Source: Halopseudomonas pertucinogena (GTDB lineage: Bacteria; Pseudomonadota; Gammaproteobacteria; Pseudomonadales; Pseudomonadaceae). From it: a stretch of 64,000 nucleotides of DNA. The notes beneath the pieces were generated by a model, which worked only from the letters and a program-made list of their open reading frames with translations, searched no databases and was not told the DNA's origin. This document shows positions 35,848 to 46,028 of the stretch, piece after piece. The first letter of the stretch is position 1; the number at the start of each line of letters is the position of its first letter. Where the stretch lies: contig NZ_BMNN01000002.1 of NCBI RefSeq assembly GCF_014646575.1, positions 518,133 through 582,132 on the forward strand. Direction: 5' to 3'. Both the position numbers and the translations under genes were made by a program.

Positions 35848-37455
35848 ATGACCGACCAAAGCACCCGCCTGCCGGTACGTCGCGCGCTGATCAGCGTTTC
35901 CGACAAGACCGGTATCGTCGATTTTTCCCGTGAACTCAGCGCCCGGGGAGTGGAAATTCTCTCTACCGGCGGTACCTACAAGCTGCTGCGGGATAACGGT
36001 ATCGACGCCGTGGAAGTGGCCGATTACACCGGCTTCCCCGAAATGATGGACGGGCGGGTCAAGACGCTGCATCCGAAGATCCACGGCGGCATTCTCGGCC
36101 GCCGTGACCGGGACGGCGCAGTGATGGCCGAGCACGGCATCGATCCCATCGACATGGTGGTGGTCAATCTCTATCCCTTCGCGGCCACCGTGGCCCGTGC
36201 CGATTGCACGCTGCCCGATGCCATCGAGAACATCGACATCGGCGGCCCGACCATGGTGCGCTCCGCTGCCAAGAATCACAGGGACGTTGCCATTGTGGTC
36301 AACGCCAGTGACTACGACAGCGTGCTGGCGAATCTGGCCGAAGGCGGTCTCACCTATGCCCAGCGCTTCGACCTGGCGCTGAAGGCCTTCGAACACACCG
36401 CCGCCTACGACGGCATGATCGCCAATTATCTGGGCACCATCGACCAGACCCGGGACACCCTCAGCACCGAAGGCCGCGCGGCCTTCCCCCGCACCTTCAA
36501 CAGTCAGTTCATCAAGGCGCAGGACATGCGCTACGGTGAGAACCCGCACCAGAGCGCAGCTTTCTACCGCGAGGCGCAGCCAGCCGAGGCCTGCATTGCC
36601 ACCGCCGTTCAGCTGCAGGGCAAGGAGCTGTCCTACAACAACGTGGCCGATACCGATGCGGCGCTGGAGTGTGTGAAGAGCTTCAGCAAGCCGGCCTGCG
36701 TCATCGTCAAGCATGCCAACCCCTGCGGCGTCGCCGTGGTACCCGAAGAGGACGGAGGCATCCGCAAGGCCTATGATCTGGCGTTCGCCACCGACAGCGA
36801 ATCCGCCTTCGGCGGCATCATCGCCTTCAACCGCGAACTGGACGCCGCTACCGCCAGCGCCATCGTCGAGCGCCAGTTCGTCGAGGTCATCATTGCCCCC
36901 AGCGTCAGTGCCGAGGCGCGCGAGGTGGTGGCTGCCAAGGCCAACGTACGGCTGCTGGAGTGCGGTCAGTGGCCCGCCGAGCGGGTGCAGGATCTGGACT
37001 ACAAGCGGGTCAATGGCGGGCTGCTGGTACAGAGCCGCGATACCGGCATGATCACCGAGGCAGACCTCAAGGTGGTAACCCGCCGCGCGCCGACCGAGCA
37101 GGAGATACATGATCTGATCTTCGCCTGGAAGGTGGCCAAGTTCGTCAAGTCCAATGCCATTGTCTACGCCAGCAACCGCCAGACCATCGGCGTCGGCGCC
37201 GGCCAGATGAGCCGGGTCAACTCTGCCCGCATCGCTGCCATCAAGGCCGAACATGCGGGGCTCCAGGTAGCCGGGGCGGTCATGGCCTCCGACGCCTTCT
37301 TCCCGTTCCGTGACGGCATCGACAATGCCGCGGCAGCAGGGATCCGTGCCGTGATCCAGCCGGGCGGCTCGATCCGTGATGACGAGGTGATTGCGGCCGC
37401 TGACGAGGCGGACATCGCCATGGTGTTTACCGGCATGCGCCACTTCCGTCACTGA
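35848..37455 (+). CDS. purH: Bifunctional AICAR transformylase / IMP cyclohydrolase
   Basis: Last two steps of IMP synthesis. The 535 residues have the N-terminal cyclohydrolase domain ([48 protein letters not shown]) and the transformylase domain with the active-site segment [13 protein letters not shown], then the usual end [14 protein letters not shown]. Length is normal. It is followed by purD after about 30 bp, as in P. aeruginosa. Confidence 0.97.
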   Translation: MTDQSTRLPVRRALISVSDKTGIVDFSRELSARGVEILSTGGTYKLLRDNGIDAVEVADYTGFPEMMDGRVKTLHPKIHGGILGRRDRDGAVMAEHGIDPIDMVVVNLYPFAATVARADCTLPDAIENIDIGGPTMVRSAAKNHRDVAIVVNASDYDSVLANLAEGGLTYAQRFDLALKAFEHTAAYDGMIANYLGTIDQTRDTLSTEGRAAFPRTFNSQFIKAQDMRYGENPHQSAAFYREAQPAEACIATAVQLQGKELSYNNVADTDAALECVKSFSKPACVIVKHANPCGVAVVPEEDGGIRKAYDLAFATDSESAFGGIIAFNRELDAATASAIVERQFVEVIIAPSVSAEAREVVAAKANVRLLECGQWPAERVQDLDYKRVNGGLLVQSRDTGMITEADLKVVTRRAPTEQEIHDLIFAWKVAKFVKSNAIVYASNRQTIGVGAGQMSRVNSARIAAIKAEHAGLQVAGAVMASDAFFPFRDGIDNAAAAGIRAVIQPGGSIRDDEVIAAADEADIAMVFTGMRHFRH

Positions 37456-37485
37456 CGGTCTGGCCAGCGATTCTGAGGATTGAAG

Positions 37486-38766
37486 ATGAATGTTCTGATT
37501 ATCGGCAGTGGCGGGCGCGAGCACGCCCTGGCATGGAAAGTGGCGCAGGATGCACGCGTCGAGAAGGTGTTCGTGGCGCCGGGCAATGCCGGTACGGCAA
37601 CCGAAGCCAAGTGCGAGAACGTGGCCATCGATGTGCTCGAACTGGACAAACTGGCTGATTTCGCCGCGGCCAATGTCGCACTGACCATCGTCGGGCCGGA
37701 AGCACCGCTGGTGGCCGGCGTGGTCGATCTGTTCCGCAAGCGCGGACTCAGATGCTACGGACCCACCGCCGGAGCCGCCCAGCTGGAAGGCTCCAAGGCC
37801 TTCACCAAGGACTTCCTCGCCCGCCATCGCATCCCGACTGCCGGGTATGCCAACTTCACCGAGGTCGAGCCGGCACTGGCCTACCTGCGGGAAAAGGGTG
37901 CGCCCATCGTGATCAAGGCCGACGGCCTGGCTGCCGGGAAAGGCGTGATTGTCGCCATGACCCTGGAGGAAGCCGAAGCGGCGGTGACCGACATGCTCTC
38001 CGGCAACGCCTTCGGCGATGCCGGCTCGCGGGTGGTGATCGAGGATTTCCTGGAGGGCGAGGAAGCCAGTTTCATCGTCATGGTCGATGGCGAGAACGTG
38101 CTGCCCATGGCCACCAGCCAGGACCACAAGCGCGTCGGCGACGGCGATACCGGCCCCAATACCGGCGGTATGGGCGCCTACTCCCCTGCCCCGGTGGTCA
38201 CCGATGCGGTGCACCAGCGGGTGATGGACGAGGTGATCTGGCCCACCGTGCGCGGCATGGCCGCCGAGGGCAACATCTACACCGGCTTTCTGTACGCCGG
38301 ACTGATGATTGACAGCAGCGGCGCGCCCAGAGTCATCGAATTCAACTGCCGCTTCGGCGATCCGGAAACCCAGCCCATCCTGCTGCGCCTGCAGAGCAGC
38401 CTGGTCGAGCTGGTCGAGGCCGCACTGGACGGTCGGCTGGACCAGACCGAAGCGCAATGGGACCCGCGCCCGAGCCTGGGCGTGGTGCTGGCGGCCGGCG
38501 GCTACCCCGGTGATTACCGCAAGGGCGACGTTATCAATGGCCTGGACGAGGCCACCAGCGACGATGGCAAGGTATTCCATGCCGGAACAGGCCTGCGTGA
38601 CGGCAAGGTGGTCACCCAGGGAGGGCGTGTACTGTGCGCCACGGCACTGGGGGACACGGTGGCCGCGGCCCAGCAGGGCGCCTATGCGCTGGCCCGGAAA
38701 ATAAGCTGGGAGGGCTGCTTCTACCGCTCGGATATCGGCTACCGGGCGATAGCGCGCGAATCCTGA
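37486..38766 (+). CDS. purD: Phosphoribosylamine-glycine ligase
   Basis: Second step of purine synthesis (GAR synthetase), an ATP-grasp ligase. The 426 residues begin MNVLIIGSGGREHALAWK and contain VIKADGLAAGKGVIVA, HKRVGDGDTGPNTGGMGAYSPAP and EFNCRFGDPETQ, all family hallmarks. The ATG at 37486 is chosen because GAGGA lies just upstream; a TTG two codons earlier is less likely. Confidence 0.97.
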   Translation: MNVLIIGSGGREHALAWKVAQDARVEKVFVAPGNAGTATEAKCENVAIDVLELDKLADFAAANVALTIVGPEAPLVAGVVDLFRKRGLRCYGPTAGAAQLEGSKAFTKDFLARHRIPTAGYANFTEVEPALAYLREKGAPIVIKADGLAAGKGVIVAMTLEEAEAAVTDMLSGNAFGDAGSRVVIEDFLEGEEASFIVMVDGENVLPMATSQDHKRVGDGDTGPNTGGMGAYSPAPVVTDAVHQRVMDEVIWPTVRGMAAEGNIYTGFLYAGLMIDSSGAPRVIEFNCRFGDPETQPILLRLQSSLVELVEAALDGRLDQTEAQWDPRPSLGVVLAAGGYPGDYRKGDVINGLDEATSDDGKVFHAGTGLRDGKVVTQGGRVLCATALGDTVAAAQQGAYALARKISWEGCFYRSDIGYRAIARES

Positions 38767-38857
38767 CGGGATCGGCCGGGGGACAGGATGTCATCCGGCC
38801 AGTCTTGCGCTCGGCATCCCCCCTGCGCAGAATAAAGCCCGATTGACCAGGGACAGG

Positions 38858-39370
38858 ATGAACAAGGTGAAGAGTCGCATTCTCGGATTGCTGCTGGGCG
38901 GCCTGGCGGTGCTGAGCCTGATGATCGGCTCCGGCCCGGCGATGGCTGTCGGCTCGACCGGCGGTTACCAGACCTTTGTCGACACCACCGGTCAGCTTAC
39001 CCTCAACGACATCCTGTCCAACCGCTACGCCAATCTGTTCGTCCCCAGCACCGAAGGCAGCATCAAGCTGCCCGGCGACGGCGCCGCCATCTGGGCCAGC
39101 GTTCCGCTGGAACACCCCACCACCTATCTGCTGGAACTGCATAACCCGAGCATTGCGCGGATCAACGTCTATCTGCTGCAGGACGATTTTCTGCGCGTAA
39201 GCTATTCCGGCGGCCTGGCTGACCCCCACACCAGTATCCCCCTGCCCCACGGCGGCTTCGCCTTCCCGATCAACGTGACCGACACCCAGGGCAAGAAGCT
39301 GCTGATCCGGCTGCAGAACGATTACCCGATCAGCAGCCACCTGAGCATGGTTCCGCTGAGCGAGATCTAA
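38858..39370 (+). pseudogene. retS: RetS-like hybrid sensor kinase, N-terminal fragment ending at in-frame TAA
   Basis: Signal peptide and periplasmic 7TMR-DISMED2 sensor domain of a RetS-like hybrid kinase, 170 residues (signal ends near GPAMAVG; sensor TTYLLELHNPSIARINVYLLQDD). The TAA at 39368-39370 is in the same frame as the rest of the protein, which continues with no shift after it (RIHIRHQALQGMLVGLLL...). Position directly after purD equals retS (PA4856) in P. aeruginosa. A single base change would restore one continuous reading frame of about 914 codons. Start at 38858 because AGGGACAGG precedes it. A sequencing error, a real nonsense mutation or two separate genes are all possible. 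Confidence 0.75.
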
Positions 39371-39403
39371 CGCATCCATATCCGCCATCAGGCGCTGCAA
39401 GGC

Positions 39404-41599
39404 ATGCTGGTGGGCCTGCTCCTGAGTACGGCGCTGGCGGCCATCGTGCTCGGCGCTGTGCGCCGGCAACCGCTGCATCTGCTGGTGGGCCTGTCCGCAG
39501 TGCTGTTCGCGCTCAGTGGCCTCAGTGGCGTCGGCTGGGCACTGCATAACTGGGCATTCCTGCATGGCCAGACCGGCAGTCTGCTGCGGCTGGCCGGTTT
39601 CGTCCTGCTCGCCACCGCACTGCATGGGGCCATGCCGGCGCCCGGCACCAGCGGCGGGCGGGCCGAGCGCATCGGCTTGCTGCTGGCCGGGGCGCTGCTG
39701 ATCATCATCGGCATTACCCAGCCGGCCACCGTGCAACCGATCCTGACCGCAATGCGCATAGCGCTGCCCCTGTGGATGCTGGCTCTGCTGGGGTTGACGC
39801 TGCTGCAGCGGGAGCGTTTCGAGCCGCTGCTCGGCCTGGCGACGCTGTTGCTGGCGGCCAGCTGGCTGCTCGAATATCTGATCGGCCGCACGCCCCATGG
39901 GCTGGTTCAGCACATCTCCGAAATACTGCTCTGGGGCGCGGTGATGTGTTACTCATGGGGACTTTTCCGCCGTCAGCAGCTGGCTGCCCTGGAGCGCGTC
40001 CGCCAGCAGCATGCTGAAACTGCCTTTCTCGAGCAGCGGCGCGCCCGGGCCCGCTTTCTGGCCCGTATCAGCCATGAGATCCGTACTCCGATGAACGGCG
40101 TGCTGGGCATGTCCGAGTTGCTGCTGGACACGGCGCTGTCCGCCAAGCAGCGGGATTACGTCGCGACCATCCACAGCTCGGGCAATGACCTGCTGGGGCT
40201 GATCAACGACATCCTCGATATGTCCCGGCTGGAGGCCGGCAGGCTGACCCTGGAGCAGCTGCGCTTCGACCTTCATTCTCTGATTGATGACTGCTTGGAA
40301 GGTTGCCGCCACCGTCTCACCCAGAAACCGGTGGAGTTGATCAGCTTCATCCATCCGGATGTACCCAGGATGATGGAAGGCGACCCGGCTCGACTGCGCC
40401 AGGTGCTGACCAGCCTGCTGGGCCAGGCCTGCCAGAATACTGCCGAGGGCGAGATCCTGCTGGTGACAGCACTGGAAAAGCAGGCCGACGCGACCCCGCT
40501 GGTGCGTTTCGTTGTGCAGGATACCGGCCAACCGATCAGCGAAGAATGCCGCAACAGCCTGCTGGACCCCTTCGTGCCCAGCGGGCTGCTGGTGGACATG
40601 CTGGAACGTCAGGGCCAGCTCTCACTGTATGTCGCGCAGCAGCTGGTGCGCATGATGCGCGGCCAGGTGGGAATCAAGGAATCCTCCGAACAGGGCAACG
40701 CCGTGTGGGTACTGCTGCCCGCCGACTTCGTCGACAGCCCGGTAGAAGCGGACCTTCAGGGCCGCTGTCTGGTGGATCGCAACATACTGATCGTCGATGA
40801 CAACGAAACCTGCCGCAAGGTACTGCAGCAGCAGGCCAGCGCCTGGAACATGGCGCCGCGCACGGCTTCCAGCGGGCGCGAGGCACTGGCGATGCTGCGG
40901 GCCCAGGCCAACCTCAACACGCCCTTCGAGATACTGCTGGTCGACCAGTCAATGCCCGGCATGAGCGGCCTGGAGCTGGCAAGCAAGATCAAGGACGATC
41001 CGCTGATCGGCGAGGACCTGCTGATCATCATGCTCAGTGGCGTCAACCAGTTGCCGAGCCGTATCGTGGCGCGCAATGCGGGTATCCGCCGGGTGCTGAA
41101 CAAGCCGGTCTCCGGCTACACGCTGCGCTCGACCCTGATCGACGAGTGGTTGCAGCACAGCCAGCGCAGCCGCTCGATCGTCCGCGACGAAGCCACCCCG
41201 GATGAGGGCGAGGAAGACTTCCGCGTGCTGGTCGCCGAAGACAATGCAGTGTCCACCCGGGTGATCAAGGGCATGCTGTCGAAACTGAAGGTGGCCTGCG
41301 ACACGGTCAGTGACGGCCAGCAGGCGGTACTCGCCGTACAGCAGAGGGCCTATGACCTGGTACTCATGGATTGCGAGATGCATGGGATGGATGGCTTCAC
41401 CGCCGTCGAGCACATCCGCGAGTGGGAGCAGCAGCACGGGCTGGCGGCGGTGCCCATCATTGCCCTGACCGCGCACATCCTCCCCGAACACCGGGAGCGC
41501 GCACGCCTCTGCGGGATGAATGGCCACATGGCCAAACCGGTGGATCTGAATCAGCTCAGGTCACTGCTCGACTACTGGAAGGCCCAGCGTACGCCCTGA
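39404..41599 (+). CDS. retS: RetS-like hybrid sensor kinase, C-terminal part (7TM, kinase, two receivers)
   Basis: Remainder of the split RetS-like sensor, 731 residues if it restarts at the ATG at 39404. Domains in order: seven-helix 7TMR-DISM membrane region (about 1-190), a HisKA domain with FLARISHEIRTPMNGVLG, a degenerate HATPase domain (RLRQVLTSLLGQACQNT where active kinases have an Asn N-box), receiver 1 (ILIVDDNE, LLVDQSMPGMSG) and receiver 2 (VLVAEDNAVSTRVI, VLMDCEMHGMDGF). RetS of P. aeruginosa binds GacS and restrains the Gac/Rsm pathway that promotes biofilm and T6SS. The surviving part lacks the periplasmic sensor and any evident ribosome site, so its expression is doubtful. Confidence 0.82.
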   Translation: MLVGLLLSTALAAIVLGAVRRQPLHLLVGLSAVLFALSGLSGVGWALHNWAFLHGQTGSLLRLAGFVLLATALHGAMPAPGTSGGRAERIGLLLAGALLIIIGITQPATVQPILTAMRIALPLWMLALLGLTLLQRERFEPLLGLATLLLAASWLLEYLIGRTPHGLVQHISEILLWGAVMCYSWGLFRRQQLAALERVRQQHAETAFLEQRRARARFLARISHEIRTPMNGVLGMSELLLDTALSAKQRDYVATIHSSGNDLLGLINDILDMSRLEAGRLTLEQLRFDLHSLIDDCLEGCRHRLTQKPVELISFIHPDVPRMMEGDPARLRQVLTSLLGQACQNTAEGEILLVTALEKQADATPLVRFVVQDTGQPISEECRNSLLDPFVPSGLLVDMLERQGQLSLYVAQQLVRMMRGQVGIKESSEQGNAVWVLLPADFVDSPVEADLQGRCLVDRNILIVDDNETCRKVLQQQASAWNMAPRTASSGREALAMLRAQANLNTPFEILLVDQSMPGMSGLELASKIKDDPLIGEDLLIIMLSGVNQLPSRIVARNAGIRRVLNKPVSGYTLRSTLIDEWLQHSQRSRSIVRDEATPDEGEEDFRVLVAEDNAVSTRVIKGMLSKLKVACDTVSDGQQAVLAVQQRAYDLVLMDCEMHGMDGFTAVEHIREWEQQHGLAAVPIIALTAHILPEHRERARLCGMNGHMAKPVDLNQLRSLLDYWKAQRTP

Positions 41600-41605
41600 C
41601 AGCCC

Positions 41606-41701
41606 CTACGAGGTCATTGCCGCCGCAGTGGAAATATCGGTTCCGCTACTCGCGGCGGCCAGACTGGCCAGTACGGTCTGTACCAGGCTCGATGTGCTCA
41701 T
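41606..41701 (-). CDS. Possible 31-residue small protein
   Basis: Short frame beginning MSTSSLVQTVLASLAAASSG and ending AAAMTS. It would be easily overlooked, but its ATG has a strong ribosome site, AGGAGG, eight bases upstream on the minus strand. The peptide is Ser/Ala/Thr-rich and weakly hydrophobic in the middle. I do not recognise it; there is a faint likeness to the start of YjfB-type small motility proteins. It lies between the convergent ends of retS and ygiQ. Only the ribosome site argues for it. Confidence 0.35.
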   Translation of the reverse strand: MSTSSLVQTVLASLAAASSGTDISTAAAMTS

Positions 41702-41750
41702 GGGTGCTCCTCCTGTTGCGATGCGGCCATGGTGGCGCAGCGAGGCCGCA

Positions 41751-41778
41751 GCGGCCATTGAAGTTTCTCAATGGCCGC
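41751..41778. terminator. Hairpin downstream of ygiQ
   Basis: GCGGCCATTGA-AGTTTC-TCAATGGCCGC, a perfect 11-bp stem with a 6-base loop, 17 bp beyond the ygiQ stop. There is no long T-run. Confidence 0.55.
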
Positions 41779-41794
41779 CATAGGAGCATGGCGC

Positions 41795-44002
41795 TCAGCG
41801 CGCCGGGCGACTGGTACTGCGCGGCTTGCGACGCCTGGCAGCACCGTTGTCCCGGGGCGGCAGGCCGGTATGCTGGGTCAGCAGACGTCCACCTCCCTTG
41901 CCTGGCCGCCCCGCTCCACGCGACTGCCCGCCCTCCACCGCCGGCTGCCAGGTCGGGATCAGATGATGCTTGCTGTTACCGATCAGGTCCGCACGGCCCA
42001 TCTCGGTCAGCGCCTCGCGCAGCAGCGGCCAGTTCTTCGCATCGTGATAGCGCAGGAAGGCCTTGTGCAGACGGCGCTGACGCTCACCCTTGACGGTACC
42101 CACCGCCTCGCTCTTGTAATCCACCTTGCGCAGCGGGTTCTTGCCCGAATGGTACATGGCCGTGGCCGTGGCCATCGGGGACGGATAGAACGCCTGCACC
42201 TGATCGGCACGGAAGCCGTTGCGCTTGAGCCAGAGCGCCAGGTTCATCATGTCCTCATCGGTGGTGCCCGGATGGGCGGCGATGAAATACGGGATCAGGT
42301 ACTGCTCCTTGCCCGCTTCCTTGCTGAACTTGTCGAACATCTTCTTGAAACTGTCGTAGCTGCCGATGCCGGGCTTCATCATCTTCGACAGCGGCCCTTC
42401 CTCGGTGTGCTCCGGAGCGATCTTCAGGTAGCCGCCCACGTGGTGAGTAACCAGCTCCTTGACGTATTCCGGTGAACGCACCGCCAGGTCGTAGCGCAGC
42501 CCGGAGGCAATCAGCACCCGCTTCACGCCCGGCAGTTCCCGTGCCTTGCGGTACAGGCCGATAAGCGAGGAGTGGTCGGTATTCAGGTTCTCGCAGATGC
42601 CCGGCCAGACGCAGGACGGCTTGCGGCAGGAGGCCTCGATTTCAGGGCTCTTGCATGCCAGCCGGTACATGTTGGCGGTCGGCCCGCCCAGATCCGAGAC
42701 CGTACCGGTAAAGCCCGGCACGTCGCGCATCGCTTCGATCTCGCTGAGGATGGACTCATGGGAGCGGCTCTGGATGATGCGCCCCTCATGCTCGGTGATC
42801 GAGCAGAAGGTGCAGCCACCGAAGCAGCCGCGCATGATGTTCACCGAGAAGCGGATCATGTCGTAGGCGGGAATCTTCGCGTCGCCATAGGAAGGGTGTG
42901 GTACGCGGGCATAGGGCAGCCCGAATACGTAATCCATCTCCTCGGTGCTCAGGGGCACGGGCGGCGGGTTGAACCACACGTCCCGTTCGCCATGGCGCTG
43001 CACCAGCGCGCGGGCGTTACCCGGGTTGGTTTCCAGATGCAGCACGCGGTTGGCGTGGGCGTACAGCACCGGGTCGTTGCGTACCTTTTCATAGGACGGC
43101 AGGCGAATCACGGTGCGATCACGCGCGATACGCGGGTTGGGCAGCAGCTCCAGCACCTGCACGCCGTCATCCGCTTCACCCTGCGCCGCCGGCTCGGCTT
43201 TGGACTGCTCCACCGCGCAGGCCGCCGCGTCCTGAGTGTTGACGTAGGGGTTGAGGATCTTGTCCACCCGGCCCGGGCGGTCCACCCGGGTGGAATCCAG
43301 CTCGAACCAGCCCTCGGGGGTGTCGCGACGCATGAACGCCGTGCCGCGAATGTCGGTGAGCTGGGTGACCGGCTCGCCGTTGGCCAGGCGGTGGGCGACT
43401 TCTACCACTGCACGCTCGGCATTGCCGTACAACAGCAGATCGGCCTTGGTGTTGATCAGCAGCGACGGCCGCACCTTGTCCTGCCAGTAGTCATAGTGGG
43501 CGATGCGGCGCAGCGACGCCTCGATGCCACCGAGGATGATCGGTACATCCTTGTAGGCCTCGCGACACCGCTGGGCGTAGGGCACGCTGGCGCGGTCCGG
43601 GCGCTTGCCGGCCTTGCCGCCGGCGGTGTAGGCGTCATCGGAGCGGATCTTGCGGTCGGCCGTGTAGCGGTTGATCATCGAGTCCATGTTGCCGGCGGCT
43701 ACACCGAAGAACAGGTTCGGCCTCCCCAGCTTCATGAAGTCATCCTTGCTGTGCCAGTCCGGCTGACTGATGATGCCCACGCGAAAACCCTGGGCTTCCA
43801 GCACGCGGCCGATGATCGCCATGCCGAAGGATGGGTGGTCCACGTAGGAGTCACCGGTAACGATGATGACGTCGCAGCTGTCCCAGCCCAGCAGGTCCAT
43901 CTCCTCGCGACTCATCGGCAGGAAAGGTGCTTCGCCGAAGCACTCGGCCCAGTAACGGGGATAATCGAACAGGGCTCGGGCCCTGGGCATGCTTAACGCC
44001 AT
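41795..44002 (-). CDS. ygiQ: YgiQ family radical SAM protein
   Basis: Large radical SAM enzyme of unknown substrate, conserved in proteobacteria. The 735 residues include the iron-sulfur motif in [27 protein letters not shown] (CxxxCxxC) and the N-terminal YgiQ block [39 protein letters not shown]. The C-terminal tail is basic and disordered ([13 protein letters not shown]). It starts 3 bp after the dnaB stop on the same strand, matching the neighbourhood of dnaB in P. aeruginosa. Confidence 0.92.
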   Translation of the reverse strand: MALSMPRARALFDYPRYWAECFGEAPFLPMSREEMDLLGWDSCDVIIVTGDSYVDHPSFGMAIIGRVLEAQGFRVGIISQPDWHSKDDFMKLGRPNLFFGVAAGNMDSMINRYTADRKIRSDDAYTAGGKAGKRPDRASVPYAQRCREAYKDVPIILGGIEASLRRIAHYDYWQDKVRPSLLINTKADLLLYGNAERAVVEVAHRLANGEPVTQLTDIRGTAFMRRDTPEGWFELDSTRVDRPGRVDKILNPYVNTQDAAACAVEQSKAEPAAQGEADDGVQVLELLPNPRIARDRTVIRLPSYEKVRNDPVLYAHANRVLHLETNPGNARALVQRHGERDVWFNPPPVPLSTEEMDYVFGLPYARVPHPSYGDAKIPAYDMIRFSVNIMRGCFGGCTFCSITEHEGRIIQSRSHESILSEIEAMRDVPGFTGTVSDLGGPTANMYRLACKSPEIEASCRKPSCVWPGICENLNTDHSSLIGLYRKARELPGVKRVLIASGLRYDLAVRSPEYVKELVTHHVGGYLKIAPEHTEEGPLSKMMKPGIGSYDSFKKMFDKFSKEAGKEQYLIPYFIAAHPGTTDEDMMNLALWLKRNGFRADQVQAFYPSPMATATAMYHSGKNPLRKVDYKSEAVGTVKGERQRRLHKAFLRYHDAKNWPLLREALTEMGRADLIGNSKHHLIPTWQPAVEGGQSRGAGRPGKGGGRLLTQHTGLPPRDNGAARRRKPRSTSRPAR

Positions 44003-44005
44003 GAG

Positions 44006-45409
44006 TTACTCCTCCCCGTAGCCCTGGTACGTACCGGGCGCGAGGTTTTCAAATCGTGTGTATTTGCCCAAGAAGGCCATCCGGCAGGTGCCGATCGGGC
44101 CGTTCCGCTGCTTGCCGATAATCAGTTCGGCAATGCCCTTGTCCTGAGTATCCGGGTGATAGACCTCATCCCGGTAGACGAACATGATGACGTCGGCGTC
44201 CTGCTCGATGGCACCGGATTCACGCAGGTCAGAGTTGATCGGCCGCTTGTTCGGCCGTTGCTCCAGCGAGCGGTTGAGCTGCGAAAGTGCCACCACCGGC
44301 ACGTTGAATTCCTTGGCCAGGGCCTTGAGCGAGCGGGAGATCTCGGAGATCTCGTTGGTCCGGTTCTCGGAGGCTGCACCGCCTATGCGCATCAGCTGCA
44401 GGTAGTCGATCATGATCAGCGACAGGTCGCCGTGCTCGCGCACCACCCGCCGCGCCCGGGCACGCATTTCCATGGGCGACAATCCGGCGGTGTCATCAAT
44501 GAACAGCTTCTTGTCATTGAGCAGGTTCACGGCGGAGGTCAGCCGCGGCCAGTCCTCGTCATCCAGCCGTCCGGAGCGCACCTTGGTCTGGTCGATGCGC
44601 CCCAGCGAAGACAGCATCCGCATGATCAGCGACTCGCCGGGCATCTCCAGGGAGAACACCAGCACGGCCTTGTCGTTGTTCATCACCGCGTTCTCCACCA
44701 GGTTCATGGCGAAGGTGGTCTTGCCCATGGAGGGGCGTCCGGCGACGATGATCAGGTCCGCCGGCTGCAGCCCGGAGGTCATGTTGTCCAGATCGGTGAA
44801 ACCGGTGGAAAGACCGGTGATGGAGCCCTCGCTGTTGAACAGCGTATCGATACGGTCGATGGCCTTGGTCAGCAGGCTGTTGACCGACTCGGGACCGCCG
44901 GTCTTGGGTCGGCTTTCCGCGATCGCGAAGATCTTGCGCTCGGCCTCGTCCAGCACCTCGCTGGGCTGCATCCCCTGGGGGTTGAAGGCCGTGTCGGTGA
45001 TCTCGGTGCTGACACTGATCAGCTGACGCATGGTGGCCCGCTCGCGGATGATCTGCGCATAGGCGCCGATATTCGCTGCCGAGGGCGTGTTCTTGGCCAG
45101 CTGGCCCAGATAGGCGAGCCCGCCGACCTGGTCGATGAGTCCTTCCCGGTCGAGTTCTTCGGCGACGGTCACCACATCGATAGGCTGGTCACGCGAGGCG
45201 AGGCTTACCAGCCCACGGAAGATGAGCCGATGATCATGGCGATAGAAGTCCGAGTCGCTGACCAGCTCCGCTACCCGTTCCCATGCGGTGTTATCCAGCA
45301 TCACCCCGCCGAGGACCGCCTGCTCGGCTTCAATGGAGTGCGGCGGTATCTTGAGGGCCGCGGTCTGGAGGTCCAGTTCGGGACGCTGGGCGTAGATCTG
45401 ATCACTCAT
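44006..45409 (-). CDS. dnaB: Replicative DNA helicase DnaB
   Basis: Hexameric 5'-3' helicase of the replication fork. The 467 residues have the N-terminal primase-interaction domain (IPPHSIEAEQAVLGGVMLDNTAWE), a linker, and the RecA-like core: Walker A in GRPSMGKTTFAMN, Walker B in LSLIMIDYLQLM, and VVALSQLNRSLEQRPNKRP. Start at 45409 (MSDQIYAQ), where homologues begin; the frame runs 15 codons further. No intein or other insertion is present. It is downstream of the ribosomal-protein operon and separated from it by a terminator. Confidence 0.96.
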   Translation of the reverse strand: MSDQIYAQRPELDLQTAALKIPPHSIEAEQAVLGGVMLDNTAWERVAELVSDSDFYRHDHRLIFRGLVSLASRDQPIDVVTVAEELDREGLIDQVGGLAYLGQLAKNTPSAANIGAYAQIIRERATMRQLISVSTEITDTAFNPQGMQPSEVLDEAERKIFAIAESRPKTGGPESVNSLLTKAIDRIDTLFNSEGSITGLSTGFTDLDNMTSGLQPADLIIVAGRPSMGKTTFAMNLVENAVMNNDKAVLVFSLEMPGESLIMRMLSSLGRIDQTKVRSGRLDDEDWPRLTSAVNLLNDKKLFIDDTAGLSPMEMRARARRVVREHGDLSLIMIDYLQLMRIGGAASENRTNEISEISRSLKALAKEFNVPVVALSQLNRSLEQRPNKRPINSDLRESGAIEQDADVIMFVYRDEVYHPDTQDKGIAELIIGKQRNGPIGTCRMAFLGKYTRFENLAPGTYQGYGEE

Positions 45410-45450
45410 GGTTACTGGCTCTGGAGAATTGACGACTGCTTGAAACGACA

Positions 45451-45482
45451 ACACGGCGCCTGTCCGGGGACAGGCGCCGTGT
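45451..45482 (-). terminator. Terminator of the rpsF-rpsR-rplI operon
   Basis: ACACGGCGCCTGTCC-GG-GGACAGGCGCCGTGT, a perfect 15-bp stem with a 2-base loop, about 80 bp after rplI and before dnaB; a short T-rich stretch follows on the minus strand. Confidence 0.75.
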
Positions 45483-45562
45483 CGAGTCTACCAGAGCAGG
45501 TCACCCAGCCGCGACCAGGGGGTGGTGCGACGGAAGACTGCTCCTGCTGAAGCGGAATCCGC

Positions 45563-46009
45563 TCAGCCGGTAACCACAACCACCTTGACGGTGGTTTCAA
45601 CGTCGGTGTGCAGTTGCACAGCCACGTCGAACTCGCCGACAGTGCGCAGCGGGCCTTCCGGCAGACGTACTTCGCTCTTCTCCAGCTCAACGCCAGCGGC
45701 GGTTACGGCATCAGCGATGTCGCGGGTACCGATGGAGCCGAACAGCTTGCCTTCCTCACCAGCGTTGGCGCTGATGGTGACGGTCAGATCAGCCAGCCTG
45801 GCTGCGCGGGCTTCAGCCTCGGCGGCCTTTTCGGCTGCGATCTTTTCCAGCTCAGCGCGGCGCGCTTCGAAGGCTTCGATGTTTTCGGCAGTGGCCGGAG
45901 TTGCCTTGCCGAACGGCAGCAGGAAGTTGCGAGCATAGCCAGCTTTCACGGCGACCTTGTCGCCCAGGCTGCCCAGATTCGCGATCTTTTCGAGCAGAAT
46001 AACTTGCAT
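45563..46009 (-). CDS. rplI: 50S ribosomal protein L9
   Basis: Large-subunit protein binding 23S rRNA near the L1 stalk. The 148 residues start [36 protein letters not shown], the conserved N-domain, then the long connecting helix rich in Glu/Ala/Lys and the C-domain ([19 protein letters not shown]). I use the ATG at 46009 with AGAGG upstream; the frame is open 16 codons further. Last gene of its operon. Confidence 0.96.
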   Translation of the reverse strand: MQVILLEKIANLGSLGDKVAVKAGYARNFLLPFGKATPATAENIEAFEARRAELEKIAAEKAAEAEARAARLADLTVTISANAGEEGKLFGSIGTRDIADAVTAAGVELEKSEVRLPEGPLRTVGEFDVAVQLHTDVETTVKVVVVTG

Positions 46010-46028
46010 TTCGATGACCTCTTTGAAT

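Noticed and set aside
35446..38580. 1044-codon open frame on the minus strand
   Set aside because: Lies opposite fis, purH and purD, all certain genes; composition is that of a shadow frame.
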